Shown piece by piece: positions 8,961 to 17,151 of a DNA stretch of 48,798 bases (its first letter is position 1; each line of letters starts with the position of its first letter). Where the stretch lies: positions 249,529 through 298,326 of the forward strand of contig NZ_CP028907.1 in the NCBI RefSeq assembly GCF_001639105.2. Direction: 5' to 3'. The notes under the pieces were generated by a model. The model had not been told where the DNA came from. It did not search any database and saw only the letters and a program-made list of their open reading frames with translations. The position numbers and the translations under genes are program-made. The stretch is from Azospirillum humicireducens (lineage in GTDB: Bacteria; Pseudomonadota; Alphaproteobacteria; Azospirillales; Azospirillaceae).

Positions 8961-8986
8961 GGGTAACTGTATCGATCGGATTACCC
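8961..8986. repeat. Inverted repeat GGGTAA/TTACCC
   Basis: Perfect 6-bp arms at 8961-8966 and 8981-8986, 14 bases apart, 45 bases upstream of the CBM-like gene start. Its place in a divergent promoter region makes an operator possible. Confidence 0.35.
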
Positions 8987-9027
8987 TGTTCGTTCGGGAG
9001 TCTTGACAGGTCGTCACAACAATTTGG

Positions 9028-9069
9028 AGAGTCAAAGATGGGACATTTGTTTGACTCATCTTTGACTCT
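9028..9069. repeat. 13-bp perfect inverted repeat in divergent intergenic region
   Basis: AGAGTCAAAGATG (9028-9040) and its exact complement CATCTTTGACTCT (9057-9069) are separated by 16 bases. The spacer ends with another TTTGACT, so TTTGACTC also occurs as a direct repeat. The site is about 110 bases from the CBM-like gene and about 190 from the glycosyltransferase at 9258, which are divergent. An operator or a hairpin in a leader RNA are both possible; there is no T-run, so it is not an obvious terminator. Confidence 0.6.
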
Positions 9070-9257
9070 TCCGTAAATATCGATTTGGTTTTGTCGAGTT
9101 CTTTGGCCGTTAAAGGATTTTGGCTGTCAACGGCAGACTTAAGCCTGTTGAGCGGAATCGGTCTCTTTCGTTTGTTTGGTGTGCGCGGCGTCTCCGTGGT
9201 CCACTCCGGCGTGAACCGCCGCCGATACCGTCGATACAGCCGAGCAGGGGACGCGCG

Positions 9258-10430
9258 ATGCGCATTGCCGTGGTCACGCAGAAGATCGTCCGCCATGATG
9301 GGCAGGGCCGGGTGAATGCCGTCGTGGTGGAGGAGCTGCTGCGCCGCGGGCACGAGGTGGTGGCCATCGCGGCGGAGGTGGCTGACGAACTGGCGCGCCA
9401 TCCCAGCCTGCGCTGGGTGCCGGTCGATGGTGGCGGAGTGCCGACGCAGCTGATGAAGGACCAGCTGTTCGCCTGGCGGGCGAGCCGCGCACTGGCGCGG
9501 GCAAGGCGGGCGGGGATCGACCGGGTGGTGGTGAACGGCTTCGTCAGCTGGGCGCGGTCGGACGTCAACGCCGTGCATTTCGTCCATTCGGCCTGGATGC
9601 GCTCGCCCACCCATCCCGTGCGCAAGGGCGTCTCGCCGCTGTCGCTCTATCGGGCGCTCTACACCCTGCTGAATGTCGGGTTCGAGCGCTGGAGTTTCCG
9701 CCGCGCCGGCCGGCTGGTGGCGGTGTCGCGCACGGTGGCGGAGGAATTGCGGCGGGACGGCATCGACCCGGCCCGGCTGGCGGTGATCGACAACGGCGTC
9801 GACGTGGCGGAATTCCGGCCCGGTACGCCCGATCCGGCACTGTTCGGACTACCGCCCGGCCGTCCGGTGGCGCTGTTCGTCGGCGACGCCCGCAGCGACC
9901 GCAAGAATCTGGACGGCGTGCTGCGCGCCCTTGCCGAGGTGCCGGACCTGTCGCTGGCGGTGGTGGGGGACGAGCGCGGCGGTCCCTTCCCGGCGCTGGC
10001 GCGGTCACTGGGTGTGGAGGACCGCGTGCGCTTCCTCGGCCACCGGCGCGACGTGGCGGCGCTGATGCGGGCGGCGGACCTGTTCGTCTTTCCGACCCGC
10101 TACGAGCCCTTCGGGCTGGTCCTGCTGGAGGCGGCGGCGAGCGGGCTGCCGGTCATCACCACGCGGCTCGCCGGCGCCAGCTGGCTGCTGGAGGACGGTG
10201 CGGCCGTCGTGCTGGACGATCCGGATGCGCAGGAGGCGCTGGTGGAGGCGATGCGCCGTCTGGCCGCCGACCCGGAGGAGCGCCGCCGCATGGGGCAGGC
10301 CGGACGCCGCATCGCCGAACGCCACGACTGGCCTGTGACGGCGGGGCGGTATGTGGACCTTCTGGAAGCGATGGGGCCGCTCGCCAGTGGTGTCGGGGTG
10401 AGCGGGACGCTGGTCAGATCGACGTCCTGA
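9258..10430 (+). CDS. Glycosyltransferase family 4
   Basis: A 390-residue GT-B enzyme starting at the ATG at 9258, with AGGGG eight bases upstream. The N-terminal Rossmann domain begins MRIAVVTQKIV. The C-terminal donor-binding domain holds VALFVGDARSDRKNLDG and the E-x7-E motif YEPFGLVLLEAAASG, typical of retaining GT4 enzymes. It transfers a sugar from a nucleotide donor, presumably during assembly of the nearby polysaccharide; donor and acceptor are unknown. It is the only EPS gene here on the plus strand and is divergent from the CBM-like protein. Its stop is 12 bases from the convergent stop of the beta-helix gene. Confidence 0.9.
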   Translation: MRIAVVTQKIVRHDGQGRVNAVVVEELLRRGHEVVAIAAEVADELARHPSLRWVPVDGGGVPTQLMKDQLFAWRASRALARARRAGIDRVVVNGFVSWARSDVNAVHFVHSAWMRSPTHPVRKGVSPLSLYRALYTLLNVGFERWSFRRAGRLVAVSRTVAEELRRDGIDPARLAVIDNGVDVAEFRPGTPDPALFGLPPGRPVALFVGDARSDRKNLDGVLRALAEVPDLSLAVVGDERGGPFPALARSLGVEDRVRFLGHRRDVAALMRAADLFVFPTRYEPFGLVLLEAAASGLPVITTRLAGASWLLEDGAAVVLDDPDAQEALVEAMRRLAADPEERRRMGQAGRRIAERHDWPVTAGRYVDLLEAMGPLASGVGVSGTLVRSTS

Positions 10431-10442
10431 GGGGAGATCGCT

Positions 10443-12122
10443 TCACCTGACCTCCAGCCGCAGATCGACCGTCACGCTGTCGCTGCCGGCCGGAGCGTCC
10501 GCCACGGCGATGCCCACGGCGGCGGCGGGGCCGGGGGCCGGGTCCAACCGGTGCGGCAGGGCGCTGGCGGGGCGCAGGACGGCGCCCATGCGGATGGCGC
10601 CGCGGGTCTTGCCGACCGGGGCGGTGCCGGTGGTGGCGACGGGGACGACGCCGCCGGCCGGGGCGGAGGTGAGGGCGACGCCGTCGGCCGGGCGGTCCGC
10701 CTCCAGACGGCGGACGCGGTCGTAATCGCGTTGCACCAGATTGCCGGCATCGACGCCGCCGGTGCCGACCTTGCGGAACTCGCCGGAACAGTCCTGCGCC
10801 TCGAAGCGGTTGGCGCGGCAGGTTCCGGAGACCGACAAGGCGGGGGCGAGCCCGTCGCGGCCGAGGCGGATCAGGCGGTCGGCGTCGTCGAACCGGTTGC
10901 CGACGGCGCTGGCGGCGACGATGGCGGCGGTCTGGATGTCGGCGGCGCGGTCGTTGGTGCCGTCGCCGAAGCTGGCGGTGCCGCCGGTGAACCGGTTGCG
11001 CTCCAGCGCCCGCACCACGATCAGGCCGGCCGTCGGCTGTTTCGTCAGCCGGTATCGGGGCAGGAGCGAACCGCTGCAGCCGATCAGGCTGTTGCCGTAC
11101 ATCTCCGCCAGGGGCCCATGGATCCAGCCGTTGCCGCAGGCCTCGAAGGCGCAGTCCAGGAACTTGTTGTTGGACAGGAAGGTGCGCTTGGGCGTGCCGT
11201 CCTCCGCCAGGATGCCGTAGGGCGAGAAGCCGAAATGGCAGGAGATGAAGCTGGAATGGTCGATGCCGTTCTCCGGCGCCACGGCGATGGAGGCCAGCGT
11301 GTTGCCGGCGAGGTCGGTGTCGAGGAACAGATGGTCGCCGAAGCTCTCGGTCCCGGCCGACCAATAGGCGCCGATGTGGTTCTTTGTCAGCTGGCAGGAG
11401 ATCAGCGAGGAATGGTCGCGCCAGACATCGACCCCGGCGCGGAAGCCGAACACCCCCACCCGTTCCAGCACGAAGCGGGAGGTCAGGGCCACCCCGCCCA
11501 TGCCCGGCGGCGGGTCGCCCGGCCGGTTGCCGGGCTTCGGCCCCTGCAGGCTGAGATGGGCGATGCGGCTGCGCTGGTAGCCGTCGTCATCGGTCACAGT
11601 GCCGTCGCGCGCCGCCAGCCGGCTTCCCGCCCGGATGCCGAAGCGGCCGGCGCCGAGATCCTCCGGCCAGGACAGCAGCGAGGCGCGCATGCCGGCGCCG
11701 ACGATCTCCACCTCGTTGAAGGCCTCGTCATGGCGGTCGAGGTTGGGCAGGACGATCTCGCCGTCCAGCCGGTAATGGCCGGGCGGCACCATCACCGTCC
11801 CGCCATGGCCCGACCGCGACAGCTCCAGCACGGCGCCCTGCAGGGCCGCCCAGTCGCATTCCTGGCCGAGCGAGCGGACATGCGGATGGACGCGCCGCGC
11901 CGCCTCCAGGCTCTTGTAGCGTTCGGACAGCGGATGGCTGCGGCCGTCGCCGATGGCGCCACGGTCGCGGATGGACAGGGCGGGGCCGGTCGATGGCGAC
12001 GGTTCGGGACGGGGGCGCAACGGCTTGTCCTGTGCGGCCTGCGCGGCGGCGGGAAGGGCGAGCGCCGCGGCCAGCAGCAGGCGCCTGCCGATTGGGCGAA
12101 CGCATGGGAGAGGCGGCGTCAT
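10443..12122 (-). CDS. Exported right-handed beta-helix (pectate-lyase-superfamily) protein
   Basis: 559 residues. The first 25 are a clear signal peptide (basic RPIGRRLLL, hydrophobic stretch, cleavage after AAAQA). The mature start has the SIRDRGAIGDGRS motif seen at the head of pectate-lyase-3/tail-spike folds. About 400 residues of repeats rich in N, G and short hydrophobics follow (such as NNKFLDCAFEACGNGW and NHIGAYWSAG), typical of parallel beta-helix enzymes. It probably acts in the periplasm as a lyase, hydrolase or epimerase on the polymer of this locus. It is the last gene of the EPS operon and its ATG overlaps the preceding stop (ATGA). The catalytic residues cannot be assigned. 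Confidence 0.85.
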   Translation of the reverse strand: MTPPLPCVRPIGRRLLLAAALALPAAAQAAQDKPLRPRPEPSPSTGPALSIRDRGAIGDGRSHPLSERYKSLEAARRVHPHVRSLGQECDWAALQGAVLELSRSGHGGTVMVPPGHYRLDGEIVLPNLDRHDEAFNEVEIVGAGMRASLLSWPEDLGAGRFGIRAGSRLAARDGTVTDDDGYQRSRIAHLSLQGPKPGNRPGDPPPGMGGVALTSRFVLERVGVFGFRAGVDVWRDHSSLISCQLTKNHIGAYWSAGTESFGDHLFLDTDLAGNTLASIAVAPENGIDHSSFISCHFGFSPYGILAEDGTPKRTFLSNNKFLDCAFEACGNGWIHGPLAEMYGNSLIGCSGSLLPRYRLTKQPTAGLIVVRALERNRFTGGTASFGDGTNDRAADIQTAAIVAASAVGNRFDDADRLIRLGRDGLAPALSVSGTCRANRFEAQDCSGEFRKVGTGGVDAGNLVQRDYDRVRRLEADRPADGVALTSAPAGGVVPVATTGTAPVGKTRGAIRMGAVLRPASALPHRLDPAPGPAAAVGIAVADAPAGSDSVTVDLRLEVR

Positions 12123-13411
12123 GGCGCGCAGGCCCGCGCCGCTCCCGGCGGCGGGGTGGCGTCCAGCCGCGCCAGTGCCGCCAGCCCGCCGCCCAGCGCT
12201 GTGCGGTAGACCTCCTCCAGCCGGTCGAGATGGCGGTCCAGCGTGAAGGGCGCCCGCCAATAATCGGCATGGGCGGCGCGGCCCATCCGCTGCACCTCGC
12301 AATCATGGGAGAGCAGGCGCAGGCAACGGGCGAGGTCGGTCGCGTCGCCGCTGCGGAACAGGACGCCGTTCCCGCCCGGCCGCACCGCCTCCGCCGCCGC
12401 GCAATTGTCGCTGACGATCACGGGAACGCCGTTGGCGAGCGCCTCGTAGGCGGCCAGCCCGAAGGTCTCGTACCACAGCGACGGCACCACCAGCGCCCGC
12501 GCCCGCCGGATCTCCTCCAGCACGGCGTCGGGCGGCAGCCAGCCGGCCTGTTCGGCCTCCGGGTTCAGGCGGCGGACCGCCTCGGCCTCGTCACCGTCGC
12601 CGACGAAACGGACCGGAACTCGGGCTTGCGCCGCCGCCTCTGCCAGCAGGGCGGCGCCCTTCTCGCGCGACAGGCGGCCGACGAACAGCACATGGCGGTT
12701 GTCCGCGACGGGAGCGGGGCCGCGGTCGCGGAGTTCGTCCGGCACCTCCACCGGGTTGGGGATCGACAGGGTGACGGTGCCGGGAGGCAGATGCGGTGCG
12801 ATCACCGCGCGCTGGCGGTCGCTGAGCGTCACCAGCGCCATGCCGCCGGTGAAGCCGCCGGCCAGGGCGCCCGCCGCATGCCTAGCCGCCCGCCACCATT
12901 TGTGATGCCGGGCGCGGGCGTCGCAGTCGGTGGCGAGGCAGCCGGCGGACAGCGCCCGGTGCGGGCAGTTGACGCCCTCGGGAAAGACGAAGAAGGCGCC
13001 GTTCGGACAGAGCGGGAAATAGTCGTGCAGGGTCAGCAGGACCGGCAGGCCGGAGCGGCGGCAGACCGGAAAGACGCTGGGCGACAGCGCCTTGGCCCAG
13101 CCATGGATGTGGATCACCGTGTCGTTGGCCGGGCAGCGGGCCAGCAGCTCGTCCAGCGCGCGGGCCGACTCCCGGTTCCAGATGCCGCGGAGCGCCGCCT
13201 GCATCCGGTCGGCGTTGCCCTTCAGGTCGGGCTGGTCCAGGCAATGGACGGTGATGCCGTCGATCAGCAGGGCGGGGTCGATGGGCGGCACGGCGGTGAA
13301 GAAATGCACCCGGTGGCCGCGCCGCGCCAGCCCGACCGCCCCGGCGATGGCCACCTTGGCCAGCCCGCCGCTGGGATGGGCGTGGTCGCAGAGGATGACG
13401 ATGCTGCTCAT
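12119..13411 (-). CDS. Glycosyltransferase family 4 with four-cysteine segment
   Basis: A 430-residue GT-B protein. The N-terminus (MSSIVILCDHAHPSGGLAKVA) has the glycine-rich acceptor loop and the C-terminal half has VLFVGRLSREKG and the YETFGLAAYEALANG E-x7-E motif. Between residues 129 and 165 it carries Cys135, Cys149, Cys158 and Cys163, an arrangement that could bind a metal and is present in a subset of GT4 enzymes. It lies in the EPS operon, 10 bases after the upstream GT4 and overlapping the beta-helix gene by four bases. The sugar specificity is unknown. Confidence 0.9.
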   Translation of the reverse strand: MSSIVILCDHAHPSGGLAKVAIAGAVGLARRGHRVHFFTAVPPIDPALLIDGITVHCLDQPDLKGNADRMQAALRGIWNRESARALDELLARCPANDTVIHIHGWAKALSPSVFPVCRRSGLPVLLTLHDYFPLCPNGAFFVFPEGVNCPHRALSAGCLATDCDARARHHKWWRAARHAAGALAGGFTGGMALVTLSDRQRAVIAPHLPPGTVTLSIPNPVEVPDELRDRGPAPVADNRHVLFVGRLSREKGAALLAEAAAQARVPVRFVGDGDEAEAVRRLNPEAEQAGWLPPDAVLEEIRRARALVVPSLWYETFGLAAYEALANGVPVIVSDNCAAAEAVRPGGNGVLFRSGDATDLARCLRLLSHDCEVQRMGRAAHADYWRAPFTLDRHLDRLEEVYRTALGGGLAALARLDATPPPGAARACAP

Positions 13412-13421
13412 GGCGGCGGGC

Positions 13422-14597
13422 TCATTGCAGGGTGTCGCGATAGACGGCGGCGGTGCGGGCGGCGATCACCGGCCAGTCGAAGCGGTTGCGCACCAGCGTC
13501 CGGCAGGCGTCGGCATCGGGAAGCCGGCGCTGGCCGGTCAGCGCCTCCTCCAGGCCGATGCCGATGGCTCGCGCGTCGGTTCCCGCCAGCACGAGGTCGC
13601 CGTCCATCCCCTCCACCACCTCCGGCAGGCCGCCGACCGGGGTGACCAGCACCGGCGTGCCGGAGGCCAGCGATTCCAGTGCGGTGATGCCGAAACCCTC
13701 CAGAGCCTGCGACGGCATCACGCACAGGTCGGCGGCGCGGTAGGCCAGCGCCAGCTGCGCGTCGGGGACGAAACCGAGCAGCCGCACATGGTCCTCCAGC
13801 CCCAGCGCGCCGATGCGGTTCTGCAGCGCCGCCGCTTCCGGGCCGCGGCCGGCGACGACCAGCAGGGCGTCCGGCACCCGGCGGCGCAGCTCCACCATGG
13901 AGTCCACCAAGGCGGTCAGCCCCATGCGCTTCACCAGACGGCGGACCGTCAGGATCATGGGACGCCCCTGCGGCCAGCCCAGCCTTGCCCGCGCCTGCTG
14001 CCGGCTGTCGGGAAGATCGTAGCGGTCGGCCTCCACCCCGCCCGGCACCCGGTGGATGCGGTCGGGCGGCACGCCGTAGCGCTCGGCCAGGATGGTGCCG
14101 AAGGCGCGGGACAGCACGACGAAGCGGGTGGCGCGGTGGTAGACCAGCCGCTCCACCAGGAACTTCAGCCGCACCGACAGGGCGCCGGCCCCCTCCGCGG
14201 CGCTTTCCAATGCCCAGGGGCCGTGGAAATGGACGACCAGCGGCCGGTTGCGCAGGGCGGGCAGCGCCCCAACCGTGTTCAGCGCGAAGTGTGAGGCGAC
14301 GAGGTCGGGGGCCTGCCGGCGCAGCGCCGCGGCGATGGCGGTGCGCGCTGCCGCCACGCGGCGCGGCAGTGAGGCGGTCGGCGGGGCGAAGCTGTCGATG
14401 CGGGCGCCGTTGTCCAGCGTGGCGGAGGTGGTGCCGAGCACCAGCCCGGAGAAGGCGATGCCCTGCTGCGGCAGATGGCGGGCGAGATGGTAGAGCATGT
14501 TCTCCGCCCCGCCAGGGGTCTCGGGGAACCAGCCGAGCCCGAGCTGGAGCACGCTGGCCTCCCGCATCTCCGCCGGGAAGGTCAGGCTTCCGTCCAT
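13422..14597 (-). CDS. Glycosyltransferase family 4
   Basis: 391 residues, ATG at 14595-14597 preceded by a strong AGGAGG on the minus strand. N-terminal GLGWFPETPGGAENM is the acceptor-side loop; MILTVRRLVKRMG and LEGFGITALESLASG mark the GT4 donor domain. The start overlaps the last 16 bases of the polymerase gene, so the two are translationally coupled. It probably adds one sugar of the EPS repeat unit at the cytoplasmic face of the inner membrane. Confidence 0.92.
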   Translation of the reverse strand: MDGSLTFPAEMREASVLQLGLGWFPETPGGAENMLYHLARHLPQQGIAFSGLVLGTTSATLDNGARIDSFAPPTASLPRRVAAARTAIAAALRRQAPDLVASHFALNTVGALPALRNRPLVVHFHGPWALESAAEGAGALSVRLKFLVERLVYHRATRFVVLSRAFGTILAERYGVPPDRIHRVPGGVEADRYDLPDSRQQARARLGWPQGRPMILTVRRLVKRMGLTALVDSMVELRRRVPDALLVVAGRGPEAAALQNRIGALGLEDHVRLLGFVPDAQLALAYRAADLCVMPSQALEGFGITALESLASGTPVLVTPVGGLPEVVEGMDGDLVLAGTDARAIGIGLEEALTGQRRLPDADACRTLVRNRFDWPVIAARTAAVYRDTLQ

Positions 14598-16144
14598 CGA
14601 TTGTCCTCCTGGGGCTTGTCCTGGGGGCGCATGTCCTTGGGGCGCATGTCCTCCGGGCGGGGCTCGGTGGGGAGCGCCGCCGGTTGCGGGGCGGGCTGGA
14701 GGCTGGCGAGCCCGTAATTCTTCGCGGCCATGCCCATGCCCAGGAAGAACCAGAAGCCGACGCCCGTGACCTTCACCAGCGTGTGTTCGAACACCATGCA
14801 GACGAGGATCGTCAGGGCGGCGGCCTCGGCACAGCGGGCGAAGGGATCGGGCGGAGCGCCGCCGCGGCGCAGCAGCCCGACCATCAGCGTGACGATGCCC
14901 GCGACATAGCCCAGCGTGCCGGGCCAGCCCAGCTCATAGGGGACGCGCAGGATGCCGCTGTCGAAATAGGCCATGGCACCGAGATGGCCGTCCTCGTTGG
15001 TCAGCTTGGTCGCGGTGTCGACGGTGCCGAGGCCGGCGCCGCGCACCTCCGTCAGCGCCTGGATCAGGAAGCGGCCGTAGAACTCCTGCCGCTCCTGATA
15101 ACTGCGGTCGTTCTCCATCGAGTTCAGCGTGTCGAACCGCTTGACGATGGCCTGATTGACCAACGGCACGCTGAGCAGCGGCAGGGAGCACAGCACCAGA
15201 CCGCAGCCGACCGCGACCAGCCGCAGCCGGTGCCGGCCGGGCATGGTCAGCAGCAGCCAGACGAAGACGAACAGCCCGGCCAGCCAGGCGGCGCGGACGA
15301 GGCTGAGCAGAAGCGATCCCAGCGCCAGGGCGCCGGCGACCGGCACCAGGATGCCGCGCGCCGCCGGCAGCACGGCCAGCCCGGTCACCAGCAGGAAAGC
15401 CAGCGGGCCGGAGCTGTTCAGCGTGCTGAACACCCGCACCTGCATCGGCAGCGGCAGGCCCTGGTTGGTCATGCCGACATTGATGAGCCAGCGCGCATCC
15501 CAGGGCGGCATCACGAAATACTGGATCAGCCCATAGCCGCCGACCAGCGCCATCCCCAGCACGAAGGCGCGCAGCACCGCGTCGCGGATTTGCGGGTAGA
15601 TCGGCCAGTGCAGGGCGACATAGAGGCCGAGCGTCACCGGCACCAGCCAGTTCAGCAGGGCGAAGGTCGCCGCCGCCATGCCGGCCTGGGTGACGCCGTT
15701 GACGTAGGCGTAGAACAGCCCGACCATCACCGGCACGAAGCCGAAATAGGCGCGGTAGCGCAGCATCGGCAGATACTGCGCGATCACCAGAAAGGTCATG
15801 GCGCCGACGGCGAAGGGCGTCACCATCACCGGGCTGATCACGCTCCATCCCGCCTGGTAATCGACCAGCCGGCGCACCTCCGGCGTCAGGAACCACAGCC
15901 ACCAGCTGAAGGCGGCGAAGCGGGCCGGGTCGCGCGTCACCAATAGGGCGCCGGTGGCGAGCGCGCCGACCGGAAAGACGATCTCCAGCAGGCCCGCCTT
16001 GCCCATCAGCACCGGCATCGCCACCACGAACCAGAAGAGGGCGGGGGCCATCCTGGCGACGGACGGCAGGCCGTCCCCACCCTGGTGGTGGCCCGGCCGG
16101 GTCCGGTCGATCCCAGCAGCGGCGCCGGCAGTGGCAAAGGTCAT
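14582..16144 (-). CDS. Wzy/O-antigen-ligase-like polysaccharide polymerase
   Basis: A 520-residue inner-membrane protein with roughly ten to twelve hydrophobic segments and a large polar loop around residues 335-400 that holds NDRSYQERQEFYGRFL and GAGLGTVD, the usual signature of Wzy_C/O-antigen ligase domains. It would join lipid-linked repeat units in the periplasm. The start ATG (16142-16144) overlaps the GT2 stop (ATGA). The last 35 residues form a charged tail with degenerate pentapeptides (RPEDM, RPKDM, RPQDK), described as a separate repeat. O-antigen ligase is an alternative role, but the location with Wzx and a co-polymerase favours a polymerase. Confidence 0.85.
   Translation of the reverse strand: MTFATAGAAAGIDRTRPGHHQGGDGLPSVARMAPALFWFVVAMPVLMGKAGLLEIVFPVGALATGALLVTRDPARFAAFSWWLWFLTPEVRRLVDYQAGWSVISPVMVTPFAVGAMTFLVIAQYLPMLRYRAYFGFVPVMVGLFYAYVNGVTQAGMAAATFALLNWLVPVTLGLYVALHWPIYPQIRDAVLRAFVLGMALVGGYGLIQYFVMPPWDARWLINVGMTNQGLPLPMQVRVFSTLNSSGPLAFLLVTGLAVLPAARGILVPVAGALALGSLLLSLVRAAWLAGLFVFVWLLLTMPGRHRLRLVAVGCGLVLCSLPLLSVPLVNQAIVKRFDTLNSMENDRSYQERQEFYGRFLIQALTEVRGAGLGTVDTATKLTNEDGHLGAMAYFDSGILRVPYELGWPGTLGYVAGIVTLMVGLLRRGGAPPDPFARCAEAAALTILVCMVFEHTLVKVTGVGFWFFLGMGMAAKNYGLASLQPAPQPAALPTEPRPEDMRPKDMRPQDKPQEDNRWTEA
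14604..14663. repeat. Four tandem 15-bp units in the polymerase C-terminus
   Basis: Units begin at 14604, 14619, 14634 and 14649; the middle two differ at one base (TCCTGGGGGCGCATG and TCCTTGGGGCGCATG). In frame they give a five-residue repeat R-P-(E/K/Q)-D-(M/K). The units keep the frame, so copy number could change without disrupting the protein. Confidence 0.75.
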
Positions 16145-17151
16145 GCCGGCGACTCCCGCCAGTCGCGCATTCCGGCCAGCCGGCCGCGCAGGGTGGCGCG
16201 GAGCTTCGCCCCGGCATGCCGGTCGCCGCGCAGGGCGAGCCGCGCCCATTGCACCGCTCCGGGAAACTCGCAGGTTCCGACCAGGAAGGCCCAGGCGGCG
16301 AAGACCATGCGCTTCGCCGGACTGAAATGGGCCATCAGGGCGATGGTGTCGTTGTAGGTCGCGTTCTCCTGCGCCAGCGGGTGGAAATGGTCGGATCCGC
16401 GCTGGTCGATGTCGAAGCGGACGGCGGGGAAATGGTCGACCGCCACCAGCGGGTCGTAGACCAGCCGCCAGCCGCGGCGGGACAGCCGCAGGCAGAAATC
16501 CACCTCGTTGCGGACCTGGGCGCCGCTGCCGCGCAGACGGGTGTTCAGCCGTTCGTCGGCGATGGCGGCACGGCGGAAGCTCCAGTTGGCGCCCTTCAGG
16601 ACATCGACGTCCTGCGCCGGGCCGACGCCGAGATGGTGGTTGCCGATGACGCGGCCGAACCATTGCAGACGGCCGACGACCTGCCTCTCGCCGGTTTCCG
16701 GCACACCGTCGTGATAGACATGGTCGCGTCCGCCGACGCCGCCGATCCTGGGATCGGTGCGATACCAGGCCTCGATCCGCTCCACCCAGTCGGGATGGGG
16801 AACGGCGTCGTCGTCGGTGATGGCGACGATGTCGGCGCGGGCATGGTCCATGCCGCGGTTGATGGCGGCGACCTGTCCCGGCACCTCGATCCCGACGACC
16901 TGCATCGGCAGCGCGCCTTCGTAGCGGCGGGCGACCTCGGCGGACGCGGGGTCGGTGTCGCGTACGGTGACGATCACCTGGGCGGGCGCCATGGTCTGGC
17001 GCACCAGCCCGTCGAGGCAGCCGGCCAGCTGGTCCGGCCGGCGATAGGTCGGAACGATCACGGTGACGCCGAGGCGCTCGGCCGTATCGGGATCCACGGG
17101 GACCAGCGGGATGGCGCGGGGCAGGCTTTTGGTGTTCATGGTCGCATTCAT
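16141..17151 (-). CDS. Glycosyltransferase family 2
   Basis: A 336-residue GT-A enzyme. VTVIVPTYRRPDQLAGCL opens the nucleotide-binding fold near residue 29 and ADIVAITDDDAVPHPDW gives the metal-binding DxD. GGVGGRDHVYHDG and ANWSFRRAA follow as in GT2 family enzymes. The ATG at 17149-17151 overlaps the stop of the upstream GT4 (ATGA) and its own stop overlaps the polymerase start, so it is coupled on both sides. No transmembrane segment is evident, in contrast with polymerising synthases; it is a single-sugar transferase for the repeat unit. Confidence 0.9.
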   Translation of the reverse strand: MNATMNTKSLPRAIPLVPVDPDTAERLGVTVIVPTYRRPDQLAGCLDGLVRQTMAPAQVIVTVRDTDPASAEVARRYEGALPMQVVGIEVPGQVAAINRGMDHARADIVAITDDDAVPHPDWVERIEAWYRTDPRIGGVGGRDHVYHDGVPETGERQVVGRLQWFGRVIGNHHLGVGPAQDVDVLKGANWSFRRAAIADERLNTRLRGSGAQVRNEVDFCLRLSRRGWRLVYDPLVAVDHFPAVRFDIDQRGSDHFHPLAQENATYNDTIALMAHFSPAKRMVFAAWAFLVGTCEFPGAVQWARLALRGDRHAGAKLRATLRGRLAGMRDWRESPA

